This document shows, in pieces, positions 1 through 8,829 of a DNA stretch of 49,248 bases. The translations under genes were made by a program, and so were the position numbers. Each line of letters begins with the position of its first letter. Positions within the stretch are counted from its first letter, which is position 1. Source of the DNA: Pseudomonadota bacterium (GTDB taxonomy: Bacteria; Desulfobacterota; Binatia; UBA9968); the NCBI GenBank assembly GCA_021324155.1, contig JAJPJQ010000047.1, positions 1 through 49,248 of the forward strand. The letters are read 5' to 3'. A model generated the notes under the pieces. It did no database searches and was not told the origin of the DNA. It saw only the letters and a list, made by a program, of their open reading frames with translations.

Positions 1-255
1 ACCGAGACGATCAAGCAGACGATGGGCTCGGTGCAGGAGATAACGCTGGCGACCAGGCAGCAGGCGATCGGCGCCGATCAGGTCTCCGACGCCATGCGGG
101 CGATCGACCAGGGGATGAGAGAGACGGTTGCGGGAACCAAAGAGACCAACCGCGCGGCGGCGCAGCTCATGACCCTCGGCCGATCGCTGGAGCAGATGGT
201 GCAGCGGTTCAGGATCGTGGAGGAGAACAACGGCGGCGACAAGGCGGAGATGTAA
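1..255 (+). CDS. Methyl-accepting chemotaxis protein, C-terminal fragment (partial at window edge)
   Basis: The reading frame is open from base 1 and stops at 253-255, so only the last 84 residues are in the window. The peptide is a polar, Ala/Gln/Glu/Thr-rich helix with heptad spacing, including IDQGMRETVAGTKET and a final helix LGRSLEQMVQRFRI. This is typical of the membrane-proximal end of the antiparallel cytoplasmic signalling hairpin of chemoreceptors. In the family this domain relays ligand binding to CheA/CheW. The ligand-binding part lies outside the window, so the stimulus is unknown. Confidence 0.75.
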   Translation, partial: TETIKQTMGSVQEITLATRQQAIGADQVSDAMRAIDQGMRETVAGTKETNRAAAQLMTLGRSLEQMVQRFRIVEENNGGDKAEM

Positions 256-288
256 GGGCAGTATGGTCGCTAGTTAACGGGAAAGAGG

Positions 289-483
289 ATGGACGTCCTT
301 CATTCGCGTTTTGTATCGACTCTCATCTTACTTTTGTGCGCTATAGCTATCTACGTCCTGATCAACCGGCTGCGCATAAAAAAGTGTCGTCGCTGCGGCA
401 CACCGCTGCAAGGCGCGAAAAAATGCGCGCGCTGCGGTCATGAAGAGGACGCCGGTTGGTCCAAGCCGTTTTATGAGCGCTGA
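289..483 (+). CDS. Small single-pass membrane protein with a zinc-ribbon tail
   Basis: A 64-residue protein. Residues about 9-26 form one hydrophobic segment (TLILLLCAIAIYVLI). Two CxxC pairs follow (CRRCG near residue 35 and CARCG near 47), spaced as in a rubredoxin-like zinc ribbon. The tail is short and polar. A purine-rich GGGAAAGAGG sits just upstream of ATG 289. It lies 33 bases after the chemoreceptor gene and is followed by a strong terminator, so the two may share a transcript. Its function is not recognised; zinc binding is inferred from the Cys pattern. Confidence 0.7.
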   Translation: MDVLHSRFVSTLILLLCAIAIYVLINRLRIKKCRRCGTPLQGAKKCARCGHEEDAGWSKPFYER

Positions 484-532
484 ACAGGCCAGTAAATAAA
501 CTCTAAGCTCGATTCATCATCCCCAAAACGAC

Positions 533-580
533 TCCGGCCGGTCCAAGCTCTTTGCGAGCCTGACCGGCCGGATTTTTTTT
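533..580 (+). terminator. Rho-independent terminator
   Basis: Perfect 11-bp arms (tccggccggtc at 533-543 and gaccggccgga at 562-572) enclose a loop with a further 4-bp inner pairing (gctc/gagc). Eight T residues follow at 573-580. It ends the rightward transcript of the zinc-ribbon gene. Confidence 0.9.
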
Positions 581-593
581 GCTGCAGTTGATT

Positions 594-1115
594 CTACCGA
601 CCGACCGGCGGTCCGCCGCGCGGCGGCATCTGCTGCTGACCGCCCGGCGCTCCTTGCGGCTGGCCGGGCATGATCACGTCGCCGGGCTTCTGACCCGCGA
701 GACACGCGCCGAGCCATCTTCCCTCGACGACCGAGGAGCTGTCGCGCATGCCGTTTACCGGGGGATTGTACGTGCTTTTGACTTCCGCTCTGTAGTTGGT
801 GTCGAAGTTGCCGGTGATGACCGTGTGCGTCGTCACCGTCGTTCCCTCGACCGTGCAGACGGAGTCGCCGACGATCCGGTCGCCTTCGCGGCGCATGTCC
901 TTTTTGCTGCAGGACATATGGCTTTCCTGCTCCTTGCGCATAAGATCGTCGGTCTTCTGATCGATGCACTGCCGCATGACTTGGCCGCGCGGCACCTGCG
1001 CGTTCGACACCTTGGTCTCCCAGAGCCCCGATTTGCGCTTGGGAGGCTCGAAGGACGCGGCGGAGGCGCCGGCGGCCGTCAGCAGCACGAGCGATAGTAT
1101 CAGTGCGCGCATCAA
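594..1115 (-). CDS. DUF3617-family secreted protein
   Basis: A 173-residue protein with a signal peptide (MRALILSLVLLTAAGASA) and, just after it, the family hallmark KSGLWE near residues 28-33. Three Cys pairs or singles (near 50, 69 and 87) could form disulphides in the periplasm. The last 25 residues are Pro/Gly/Gln-rich and disordered. DUF3617 proteins are periplasmic and of unknown function. It lies 13 bases downstream of the HtrA protease gene on the same strand, so the two are probably co-transcribed and both act in the envelope. The start could be the second Met, one codon in. Confidence 0.8.
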   Translation of the reverse strand: MMRALILSLVLLTAAGASAASFEPPKRKSGLWETKVSNAQVPRGQVMRQCIDQKTDDLMRKEQESHMSCSKKDMRREGDRIVGDSVCTVEGTTVTTHTVITGNFDTNYRAEVKSTYNPPVNGMRDSSSVVEGRWLGACLAGQKPGDVIMPGQPQGAPGGQQQMPPRGGPPVGR

Positions 1116-1128
1116 CCCTCTACCGCGC

Positions 1129-2649
<1,521 letters not shown>

Positions 2650-2686
2650 TTACATTCTCCTTGAGTCTGTTGAATGGAATGATTGG

Positions 2687-3178
2687 TTAGAACCCCGCGA
2701 CAGCCCTCAAATAGCGCTGCGACTTCGTCCGGCCGTTGGTTTTCCGGTTCGGATGCGCCGTGCGCTGCGCGGCCTTGCCGCGCGCGCTCAGCGACTCGAT
2801 CTTCCACAGAACCAGCCGCTTGCGGATATATTTTGCCTCCAAACCCAAAAGATCGCAAATCTCGTTAAACGAGAAGAGCCACTTCGAGTCTTCCTCCATC
2901 AGCCACTCTTCGGCCTCACGGGAGAGATCCTGCTTCTTTTTGTCCTTGGCGCGCAGCCCGTTTTGAAAGCACCAGACCGCGTCTTCGAGCACCGCGAGCA
3001 TGAGCCGCTGCTCGGGATCGCGGTGCGTCTTGCTCTTGGTCGTCGCCAGGAACTGGCCGGGGATAAGTATATCCGGTTGAAAGAGCGAAAACACCTTATC
3101 TTCGACGGCCGGATTGCGGACAGCCGGGGTAAATTCCTGCTGGGCGGAAAATATATTGCGTTTTTGAACGGACGACAT
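2687..3178 (-). CDS. Hypothetical cytoplasmic protein with a predicted helix-turn-helix segment
   Basis: A 163-residue protein started by ATG 3178 with an ideal AGGAGG site 6 bases upstream. It has no signal or membrane segment. Residues about 70-85 (RLMLAVLEDAVWCFQ) and about 100-125 (FSFNEICDLLGLEAKYIRKRL) are helical. The second stretch reads like a helix-turn-helix, in which 'LGLEAKYIRKRL' would be the recognition helix. The C-terminus is very basic (Arg/Lys/Thr). I recognise the general type as an uncharacterised protein of deltaproteobacterial-like genomes, but no function is known to me. A DNA-binding role is inference. Confidence 0.65.
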   Translation of the reverse strand: MSSVQKRNIFSAQQEFTPAVRNPAVEDKVFSLFQPDILIPGQFLATTKSKTHRDPEQRLMLAVLEDAVWCFQNGLRAKDKKKQDLSREAEEWLMEEDSKWLFSFNEICDLLGLEAKYIRKRLVLWKIESLSARGKAAQRTAHPNRKTNGRTKSQRYLRAVAGF

Positions 3179-3289
3179 TTAAACCTCCTATGACCTCACA
3201 CACGCTGCGGGGCGCCCGCGCTTCCGGCGAAACGCAAAACGGTCGCCGGAGATGCAACCGGGCAGCAAAAGAACTCGCGAGCGATGAGA

Positions 3290-3676
3290 TCAAAGGATCA
3301 ATACGGTATGCGAAGCGAAACCGGAGACCCAGGTACCTTTGACAAATCCCTGACTCGCATAAATTTCCGGGCCCTTAGGTCCGAAATCGACCGGATTTCT
3401 CGCAATCCCGGTATGCTCTACAAGGCTCCGTACGGAGTCTTCCACCGGAATGACGTCTCTCTCGAGGCCCTCGAGAATACTGCCTTGTTGCGGCTTCGAA
3501 GCGACGGGATGAGCTAGGGCGGCGCCGGTCGGATGATGCGAGTGTTTGGCGTGGTGCAGGAGCATTCTCCACATTACGGGACCGCATATGGACATGCTCA
3601 CCGGCAGCAAGGCGACGCTGAAGAAGCAGACGAAGCCTACCGCTGCGACCGTCTTCCTCAAGATACTCATGGGCAT
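3290..3676 (-). CDS. Hypothetical protein with an N-terminal hydrophobic segment
   Basis: About 128 residues from ATG 3676. The frame also extends to an earlier ATG at 3718, but the later Met starts a signal-like segment, MPMSILRKTVAAVGFVC. A His-rich stretch follows (LLHHAKHSHHPTG) and then a polar tail without recognisable domain. No clear ribosome site is visible for either start. It may be an exported or anchored protein, possibly metal-binding through the histidines. It could also be a spurious frame, since coding evidence is modest. Confidence 0.42.
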   Translation of the reverse strand: MPMSILRKTVAAVGFVCFFSVALLPVSMSICGPVMWRMLLHHAKHSHHPTGAALAHPVASKPQQGSILEGLERDVIPVEDSVRSLVEHTGIARNPVDFGPKGPEIYASQGFVKGTWVSGFASHTVLIL

Positions 3677-3899
3677 CACTGACTCAAAAAAGCCTAGCAT
3701 CCCGCTTTGTGATGTCAAGCGGCTTTTTACCGGGGGAACCTTGAGGTTGATACCTGTTGGCCGTTAACTGCACCTATTCCCCCTTGGTTTATTTAGACGC
3801 TGGTCATCAAAAAACCGTTTACCCTCGACGCGACATTATTCTGTTCGACGAAGTAACGCGTCGGTGTTTCGGTAGGGCCTTATGCAGGCGGGAAAAATC

Positions 3900-4313
3900 T
3901 CATGAGTCGGACGGATTCGCTAAATCTTTTTCCGGGTTCCAGTCCCAGGTCTCGCGGGTCTCTATCGTAACGTCCGTGATGGCGTGTATGACGAGTCGAA
4001 ATGGCTTCTCATCGTGCATCCACGGCGTGCCTCGCGATTTATCGTCGGCGTTCACGACGATCTGGCTTTTCGGCCGCCCTAGCTCGTCCACGACGGGGCC
4101 GGCGCGATCTCGGAGCTGCGCCTTGCCGGAGAGAAACCTGACCCCCGCCGTGCCGAACAGGAATTCCCTTTGTTCGCCGGCCGGTATCGTAATCTTTATG
4201 CCGGGCTTAACGGTGCCGTCCGGAAGCAGTGGCGGTGGAGGCGCCGCCCCCAGAACGCCTGCGCACAGCAGGAGAAAGATCGTAAATTTGCGGCCCATAC
4301 AGCGACAATTCAT
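3900..4313 (-). CDS. Small secreted protein of unknown function
   Basis: A 137-residue protein with a signal peptide (MGRKFTIFLLLCAGVLGAA; the start may be the internal Met at 4298). The mature part begins with a proline run and contains beta-rich segments such as KPGIKITIPAGEQREFLFG. No domain is recognised. The gene starts 28 bases after the end of the extended PCYCGC gene on the same strand, so it is probably the third gene of the SHOCT-PCYCGC operon and may act with those envelope proteins. Confidence 0.65.
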   Translation of the reverse strand: MNCRCMGRKFTIFLLLCAGVLGAAPPPPLLPDGTVKPGIKITIPAGEQREFLFGTAGVRFLSGKAQLRDRAGPVVDELGRPKSQIVVNADDKSRGTPWMHDEKPFRLVIHAITDVTIETRETWDWNPEKDLANPSDS

Positions 4314-4341
4314 TCTATCGCCGCCGGGATCTCCCGCAAGG

Positions 4342-4833
4342 TCACGGCACGGGTGGCGTCGGCGTGGGTGGTCCGTACTTGCTGTACGTCGCGTCGATGG
4401 TTTGCCGCATCTCCTTTAGCGTCTTACCTTCGTCGATCATCTTCATCACGTCACGCGTGATGCCGATGCAGATGTCTCAAGCGAGACTCATGCGGTCGAA
4501 GCTGAGATTCCCGGGCTTGGAATCCGGTTTCAAGTAGCAGGAAGCATTGCTCGTGTGGCCTTGTTCACCGCATCCGCAGTAGCAAGGAATGTAGCGGAGC
4601 GTGTCTTGGTTCACGATGGCGAAGCGGTAAGCCTCGCGCACGTTCGCCGGCGCGCGCAGAATATCGGGCGCGAGAACTGACTCAGGCGCGAGCTTATACT
4701 TGCGAGGTTTTTCGGCGCCGCGAGCGGCGGGTAAAGCTCCGGCAGCGCCGAGCGCCACGAGCGCAAAGGCGCGGACGAGAAATATGCGTCGTGTATGAGG
4801 TGCCGCCGGAAGCGAGAAATCGCTACTGAACAT
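4342..4833 (-). CDS. PCYCGC-family exported protein, candidate selenoprotein (in-frame UGA at codon 119)
   Basis: A conventional reading gives 118 residues ending at the UGA at 4477-4479. It has a twin-arginine-like N-terminus (TRRIFLVRAFALVALGAAG), a lipid-free signal segment, and then the family motif IPCYCGCGEQGHTSNASCY at about 83-101. PCYCGC proteins (Pfam PF13798, best known as Bacillus lipoproteins) continue with a late CxxC and a helix ending in a Pro/Thr tail. Here the frame after the UGA continues 44 codons without interruption: DICIGITRDVMKMIDEG, then KTLKEMRQTIDATYSKYG, then PPTPTPPVP. That is the expected family tail, and the UGA falls on the first Cys of CxxC, giving U-x-x-C. 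GC3 stays high after the UGA. A SECIS-like hairpin lies just downstream. The gene overlaps the SHOCT gene by 11 bases. The alternative is a pseudogene with a Cys-to-stop mutation. The family's function is unknown; a thiol/selenol redox role is inference. Confidence 0.75.
4438..4468 (-). promoter_or_regulatory. Candidate bacterial SECIS hairpin downstream of the UGA
   Basis: On the minus strand, 9 nt after the UGA, an outer 4-bp stem (catc/gatg) leads through a 2x2 internal loop to a perfect 7-bp stem (catcacg/cgtgatg). The apical loop is CGUGA, starting 21 nt after the UGA. Known bacterial SECIS elements place a small apical loop, with a G among its first two bases, about 16-37 nt after the UGA. 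This hairpin meets those rules. It is also coding sequence, so its presence could be chance. Confidence 0.55.
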
Positions 4834-5104
4834 CTTTTTTCATGCGCTCGAAATCCTCTTGGCTGATCTCGCCTTTGGCGTAGCGCTTCTTGAGGATATC
4901 GAGCGCCGTATCGTTCTGTTCGGTCTTGTGCGCGCGCATCATGGCATTACATTGGTGCATCATGTTCATCATGCCCATCATACCGCCCATGCCGTCGCCG
5001 TGATGCTGTCCCATCATGCCCTGCATGGGAGAACTCTCCTGTTGCGCCACGGCGGCTGCGGACAGACCGAATATTAACAGTCCAATTAATAGAACTACCT
5101 TCAT
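4823..5104 (-). CDS. Met/His-rich exported protein with C-terminal SHOCT domain
   Basis: A 93-residue protein from ATG 5104, which has AGGAGGT 6 bases upstream and begins a signal peptide (MKVVLLIGLLIFGLSAAAVA). An upstream in-frame ATG at 5161 is less likely. The mature N-terminus is packed with Met and His (MQGMMGQHHGDGMGGMMGM, then MNMMHQCNAMM), a pattern seen in copper-handling periplasmic proteins. The C-terminus is a SHOCT motif (LDILKKRYAKGEISQEDFE), a short helical oligomerisation or C-terminal module. Its stop lies inside the start of the PCYCGC gene (11-base overlap), which implies coupled translation. Copper or other soft-metal binding is inferred from composition. Confidence 0.8.
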   Translation of the reverse strand: MKVVLLIGLLIFGLSAAAVAQQESSPMQGMMGQHHGDGMGGMMGMMNMMHQCNAMMRAHKTEQNDTALDILKKRYAKGEISQEDFERMKKDVQ

Positions 5105-5204
5105 CGGGATACCTCCTGGCCTTTTCCCACTACTAGATTTTACCACGATGCCCAAGGGCATACAGCCGCGCGAACGGATCGCGCGCAGTCTTCATCATAA
5201 AACC

Positions 5205-6347
5205 TCAATCCAGCGTCCGGTGGAAGCGCTTCACGCCGATCGCTAGCGCGACGGCCGTAAATAGCGCCATCGGCCAGATTTCCGGCGCGATGTCGGCGAG
5301 GCCGTTGCCCTTGAGCAGGATACCGCGCACGATGCGAAGAAAATGGGTGAGCGGCAGCGCCTCGCCCAAGATCTGGGCCCAGTCGGGCATGCCGCGGAAT
5401 GGGAACATGAACCCCGACAGCAACAGCGAAGGAAGAAAGAAAAAGAACGACATCTGCACCGCCTGCAGCTGGTTTTCGGCAATGGTGGAAAAAGTCAGGC
5501 CGACGGCGAGATTGGCCGCGACAAAAACGAGCGTGACCGCCAGCAGCAGCGCCAGGCTGCCGGCCATCGGCACCTCGAATAGCAGCTTTGCGGCGAGGAG
5601 AATGAGGCCGACCTGGACATAGCCGACGAGAATATAGGGCACGATTTTTCCGATCATGACTTCCAGCGGGCGCGTCGGCATCGAGAGGAGATTTTCCATC
5701 GTACCGCGCTCGCTCTCGCGCGTGATCGCGAGGCCGGTGATGACGATCATCGTCATCGTGAGCACGACGCCCATGAGGCCGGGGACGATGTTGTATTGCG
5801 TGATCGCCTCGGGGTTGTAGAGCGCGTGGACGCGCAGCTCGACCGGCGGCGCGTCCGCGGCGAGGTAGTCAACCGGCCCCTTGATGTCTTTTTCGAGCGC
5901 CGAATTGATCACGGTGCGCAGCGCGCCGATGGCGTTGCTCGTCGCCGCGGGATCGGTCGCGTCGGCCTCGACGAGGATCGCCGGCGTTTGCCCGCGCAGC
6001 AGATCGCGCGAGAAATTTTCCGGGATGTTGACGATGAACTGGACCTGGCCGCGCGCCAGCGCGCGCCGCGCCTCGGCTTCGGTCCGGATCTCGCGCACGA
6101 ACTCGAAGTAGCCGCTGTTCTCGATCGCGTAGAGCAGCGTGCGGCCCTGCGGCCCGTTGTCGGCCAGGACGATCGCGGCCGGCAAGTGCTTGGGATCGGA
6201 GTTGATCGCGTAGCCGAAGAACACGAGCTGGAGCAGCGGAATGCCGACCATGATGCCGAAGGTCAGCCGGTCGCGGCGCATCTGGATGAATTCCTTGACG
6301 GCGATCGCCCAGAAGCGCTTCAGAGAAAAATTCCAGCGCCCGTTCAT
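5205..6347 (-). CDS. ABC-2 type exporter permease (YbhR/YbhS type)
   Basis: A 380-residue protein with one N-terminal membrane helix (about 28-46), a large periplasmic domain of about 140 residues and five C-terminal helices (about 185-370). It contains the ABC-2 signature region ITRESERGTMENLLSMP. This is the usual layout of YbhR/YbhS/YhhJ permeases that export drugs or other hydrophobic compounds. Its ATG overlaps the ATPase stop as ATGA. It is the last gene of a TetR-HlyD-ATPase-permease operon. Only one permease is present, so it would act as a homodimer. The substrate is unknown. Confidence 0.9.
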   Translation of the reverse strand: MNGRWNFSLKRFWAIAVKEFIQMRRDRLTFGIMVGIPLLQLVFFGYAINSDPKHLPAAIVLADNGPQGRTLLYAIENSGYFEFVREIRTEAEARRALARGQVQFIVNIPENFSRDLLRGQTPAILVEADATDPAATSNAIGALRTVINSALEKDIKGPVDYLAADAPPVELRVHALYNPEAITQYNIVPGLMGVVLTMTMIVITGLAITRESERGTMENLLSMPTRPLEVMIGKIVPYILVGYVQVGLILLAAKLLFEVPMAGSLALLLAVTLVFVAANLAVGLTFSTIAENQLQAVQMSFFFFLPSLLLSGFMFPFRGMPDWAQILGEALPLTHFLRIVRGILLKGNGLADIAPEIWPMALFTAVALAIGVKRFHRTLD

Positions 6348-7318
6348 GAGAAATTATCCTCCGAGCGATTCATCAAATGAATGAACACGTCCTCGAGGCC
6401 CGGCTCGACTCGGCGCCAGCGATAGGGCTCTTTGCGATAGGGCGCGATCGCCGCCTCGAGCGCGGGCTCGTCGGACCCGCTGACATGCAGCTCGTTGCCG
6501 AAGGCGACCGCCTGCTCGACGCCGGCGCGGTTTCTGAGTTGCTCCGCGAGCTTTGGCAGCTCCGGCCCGTCGACCACCCATGTCGTGAGGCGCGCCTCGG
6601 CGATGACGTCCTCGACGGTGCCTTCCGTGAGCAGCTTGCCGTAAGAGATGAAAGCGAGCCGGTGGCAGCGCTCGGCCTCGTCCATGTAATGGGTCGCGAT
6701 CAAAAATGTCATTCCTTCGGCCGCCAGCCGGTGGATCTCTTCCCAGAACTCGCGGCGCGCCTTGGGGTCGACGCCGGCGGTCGGTTCGTCGAGCAGCATC
6801 AGCTGCGGGCGATGAATCAAGCACGCGGCGAGCGCGAGGCGCTGCTTCCATCCGCCGGACAGCTCGCCCGCGACCTGGTCCTTCCTGCTGGTGAGGCCGA
6901 GTCTGTCGAGGCTTTGCCGAACGATCTCGCGGCGGTTCGGGAGCGCGTACATGCGCGCGACGAAATCGAGGTTCTCCTCGATGCTCAGGTCCTCCCAGAA
7001 ACTAAAGCGCTGCGTCATGTAGCCGACGCGAAGCTTAATCTCCTCGGATTCTTCGATGACGTCGTAGCCGAGGCATTTGCCGCTGCCCTCGTCGGCTCGC
7101 AGCAAACCGCAGAGCATGCGGATGAAGGTCGTCTTGCCGCTGCCGTTCGGGCCGAGAAAACCGCAGATCTCGCCGGCGCGCACTTTGAGGCTCACATGAT
7201 CTACGGCGGTGCGCTCGCCGAAGCGCTTGGTCATGTCGCGCACGTCGATCGCGAAAGCGTCGCCGCCGTCCGCCGACTCCGCATGCATCGAAATAGTCGG
7301 CGTTTCCTGATTCGTCAT
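6344..7318 (-). CDS. ABC exporter ATP-binding protein (YbhF type, single nucleotide-binding domain)
   Basis: 324 residues from ATG 7318, which overlaps the HlyD stop as ATGA. The frame is open further upstream, but that part is antisense-free read-through inside the HlyD gene. Walker A is GPNGSGKTT (about 60-68), the signature is ELSGGWKQR (Trp in place of the usual Gln or Glu), and Walker B is LMLLDEPTAGVDP, followed by the H-loop ATHYMDEAERC. The C-terminal 80 residues are the usual regulatory extension of drug-export ATPases (VEPGLEDVFIHLM). It powers the adjacent permease. Confidence 0.92.
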   Translation of the reverse strand: MTNQETPTISMHAESADGGDAFAIDVRDMTKRFGERTAVDHVSLKVRAGEICGFLGPNGSGKTTFIRMLCGLLRADEGSGKCLGYDVIEESEEIKLRVGYMTQRFSFWEDLSIEENLDFVARMYALPNRREIVRQSLDRLGLTSRKDQVAGELSGGWKQRLALAACLIHRPQLMLLDEPTAGVDPKARREFWEEIHRLAAEGMTFLIATHYMDEAERCHRLAFISYGKLLTEGTVEDVIAEARLTTWVVDGPELPKLAEQLRNRAGVEQAVAFGNELHVSGSDEPALEAAIAPYRKEPYRWRRVEPGLEDVFIHLMNRSEDNFS

Positions 7319-8091
7319 GCACGCGCCTCCAATTCGACGTCCACGGGCTGCCCGGGATGCAGCTTCGCGCCGACGGCAGGATCGAAGAGTATCTCGATCA
7401 TGAATACGAGCTTGTCGCGTGTCTCGCGGCTGTAGATGACCGGCGGCGTGTACTCGGCTTTGGGCGAGACGTAGCTGATTTTCCCCGCGAGCGGCTGGTC
7501 CAAGCCGTCGACGACGACGCGCACGCCGTCGCCTGAACGATACTTGGCGATCTCGGTCTCGGGGACGAACGCGCGCACTTTGACGTGATCGGGCGGAAGC
7601 AAGGCGACGACCGGCCGTCCGGGCGCGACCCATTCGCCAACGCGGTAGAGCGTGTCGTAAACGAGGCCGGCCTGCGGCGCGTTCTGGCGCTTTTGCGACA
7701 GATCCCATTCGGCTTTCGTAAGCCGCTGGCGGTCCTGATCGCGCTGCGACCGCGCATGATCCAGATCCTGCATGGCGATGAGATTCCGCTTCGCGAGCTG
7801 CTCCAGGCGGACGAAATCCTTTTCCGACATGACGAGCGCGGCATTCGCCTGATCGCGCGCCGTGCGCTCGGCCGTGCTGTCGAGAACGAACAGAGCATCG
7901 CCGGCGTTGACTTGCTGACCGCGCTTCACGAAGAGAGACTCAAGGGCGCCGCCGAGCGGCGAAGCGACGTAGACGAATTCGCCTTCGACGTAGCCCTGGA
8001 GCCGGGGCGGCGCCGAGCGGTTGCAGGCGCCGAGCAGCGCCGCGATGAAAAGCAGGCAGGCGATTTTTCGCACGGCTTTTCCACGCTTCAT
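7315..8091 (-). CDS. HlyD-family periplasmic adaptor lipoprotein (YbhG-like)
   Basis: A 258-residue protein with a signal peptide ending in a lipobox (LLGAC, Cys about 23). A biotinyl-lipoyl half-motif follows (GGALESLFVKRGQQVNAGD), then a coiled-coil hairpin (about 75-135) and a beta-barrel half with the matching lipoyl strand. It would link the inner-membrane ABC exporter to an outer-membrane channel, none of which is encoded nearby. It overlaps the TetR gene upstream and the ATPase gene downstream by ATGA junctions. Confidence 0.9.
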   Translation of the reverse strand: MKRGKAVRKIACLLFIAALLGACNRSAPPRLQGYVEGEFVYVASPLGGALESLFVKRGQQVNAGDALFVLDSTAERTARDQANAALVMSEKDFVRLEQLAKRNLIAMQDLDHARSQRDQDRQRLTKAEWDLSQKRQNAPQAGLVYDTLYRVGEWVAPGRPVVALLPPDHVKVRAFVPETEIAKYRSGDGVRVVVDGLDQPLAGKISYVSPKAEYTPPVIYSRETRDKLVFMIEILFDPAVGAKLHPGQPVDVELEARA

Positions 8092-8744
8092 AGCGCGGCT
8101 CTCCCGGCGTCGGTGACGATGCCTTTCAAAACGACGTTGATGACGTTCATGTAAGCCTCGTTCGGAGAGAGGCGAAGCTCGGCGAGCTTCTGCGGATTGA
8201 CGACGGCCTCGGTCGCGCCGAGGAGAATCTCGATGATGACGTCGATGCGGATATCCCTGCGCACGAGGCCGCGCTCGCGGCCCTCGGCGAAAAAGCGGCC
8301 GAAGTAGCGGCGGATGAGCTCGCGCCGGCGCCGCTCGACGACGCCGAAAAGCTGCGGCGCCGAGCGGCGGATATCGCGGACGAACGGGGGTTGAATCTCC
8401 GCGGTATGATGCTGCATGCAGGCCAGCAGGCGCTTGAGATTTTCCAGCGCATCGCCTTCGGCTTTCTCAGCCAGAGGTTCGAGGTCGGCTTCGACGCTCT
8501 GGAACTTGTCCTTGAGCACGGCTTCGAGCAGCGCTTCCTTGCTCCGGAAAGAGGCGTAGAGGGTTTTTTTGCTCATGCCGAGCTCGGCCGCGAGATCGTC
8601 CATCGTCACGTTGCGGAAGCCGTGAGCGAAGAAGTGCCGCCGCGCCGCGGCGACGATGCGGGCGACGGCCTCGCTGTTGCCGGCAATATGGCGACTACCG
8701 GCGGCTTTCCGGTGGGGAGCGCGAGAGGATGCTTTGGCGATCAT
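8088..8744 (-). CDS. TetR/AcrR-family transcriptional regulator of the export operon
   Basis: 218 residues from ATG 8744. An upstream in-frame ATG at 8798 would overlap the -35 box, and a GAGG site precedes 8744. The N-terminal HTH (IVAAARRHFFAHGFRNVTMD, then LAAELGMSKKTLYASFRSKE) is typical TetR, and the C-terminal helical domain (about 85-215) binds ligand and dimerises. It is the first gene of the operon and its stop overlaps the HlyD start. A 28-bp palindrome covers its own promoter, so autorepression and repression of the exporter are likely, released by an unknown effector. Confidence 0.9.
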   Translation of the reverse strand: MIAKASSRAPHRKAAGSRHIAGNSEAVARIVAAARRHFFAHGFRNVTMDDLAAELGMSKKTLYASFRSKEALLEAVLKDKFQSVEADLEPLAEKAEGDALENLKRLLACMQHHTAEIQPPFVRDIRRSAPQLFGVVERRRRELIRRYFGRFFAEGRERGLVRRDIRIDVIIEILLGATEAVVNPQKLAELRLSPNEAYMNVINVVLKGIVTDAGRAAL

Positions 8745-8756
8745 CGAAAATACCTC

Positions 8757-8784
8757 GGAAACTGATTTAGTATTATCAGTTTCC
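8757..8784. promoter_or_regulatory. Palindromic operator, probably of the adjacent TetR regulator
   Basis: A perfect inverted repeat GGAAACTGA-N10-TCAGTTTCC (9-bp arms). It sits directly upstream of the TetR start and covers the predicted -10 box, as expected for an autorepressor site. Confidence 0.75.
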
Positions 8785-8798
8785 AAGAGGCGGGGCAA
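8770..8798 (-). promoter_or_regulatory. Sigma-70-like promoter of the TetR-HlyD-ABC operon
   Basis: On the minus strand, TTGCCC (8798-8793) and TAATAC (8775-8770) are separated by 17 bp, with TG one base before the -10 (extended -10). The -10 lies within the palindromic operator. The leader to ATG 8744 would be about 20 nt and contains the GAGG ribosome site. Confidence 0.55.
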
Positions 8799-8829
8799 GG
8801 CCGTTTCTTCGCTGTCGTTATCGTGCGAT

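Noticed and set aside
3757-4419. 220-codon rightward frame
   Set aside because: Antisense to the small secreted protein and the tail of the PCYCGC protein, which have signal peptides and family motifs.
4477-4479. UGA as the ordinary end of the PCYCGC gene
   Set aside because: The reading frame after it encodes the conserved family tail for 44 codons, and a SECIS-like hairpin follows, so a simple end is less likely. Pseudogenisation cannot be fully excluded.
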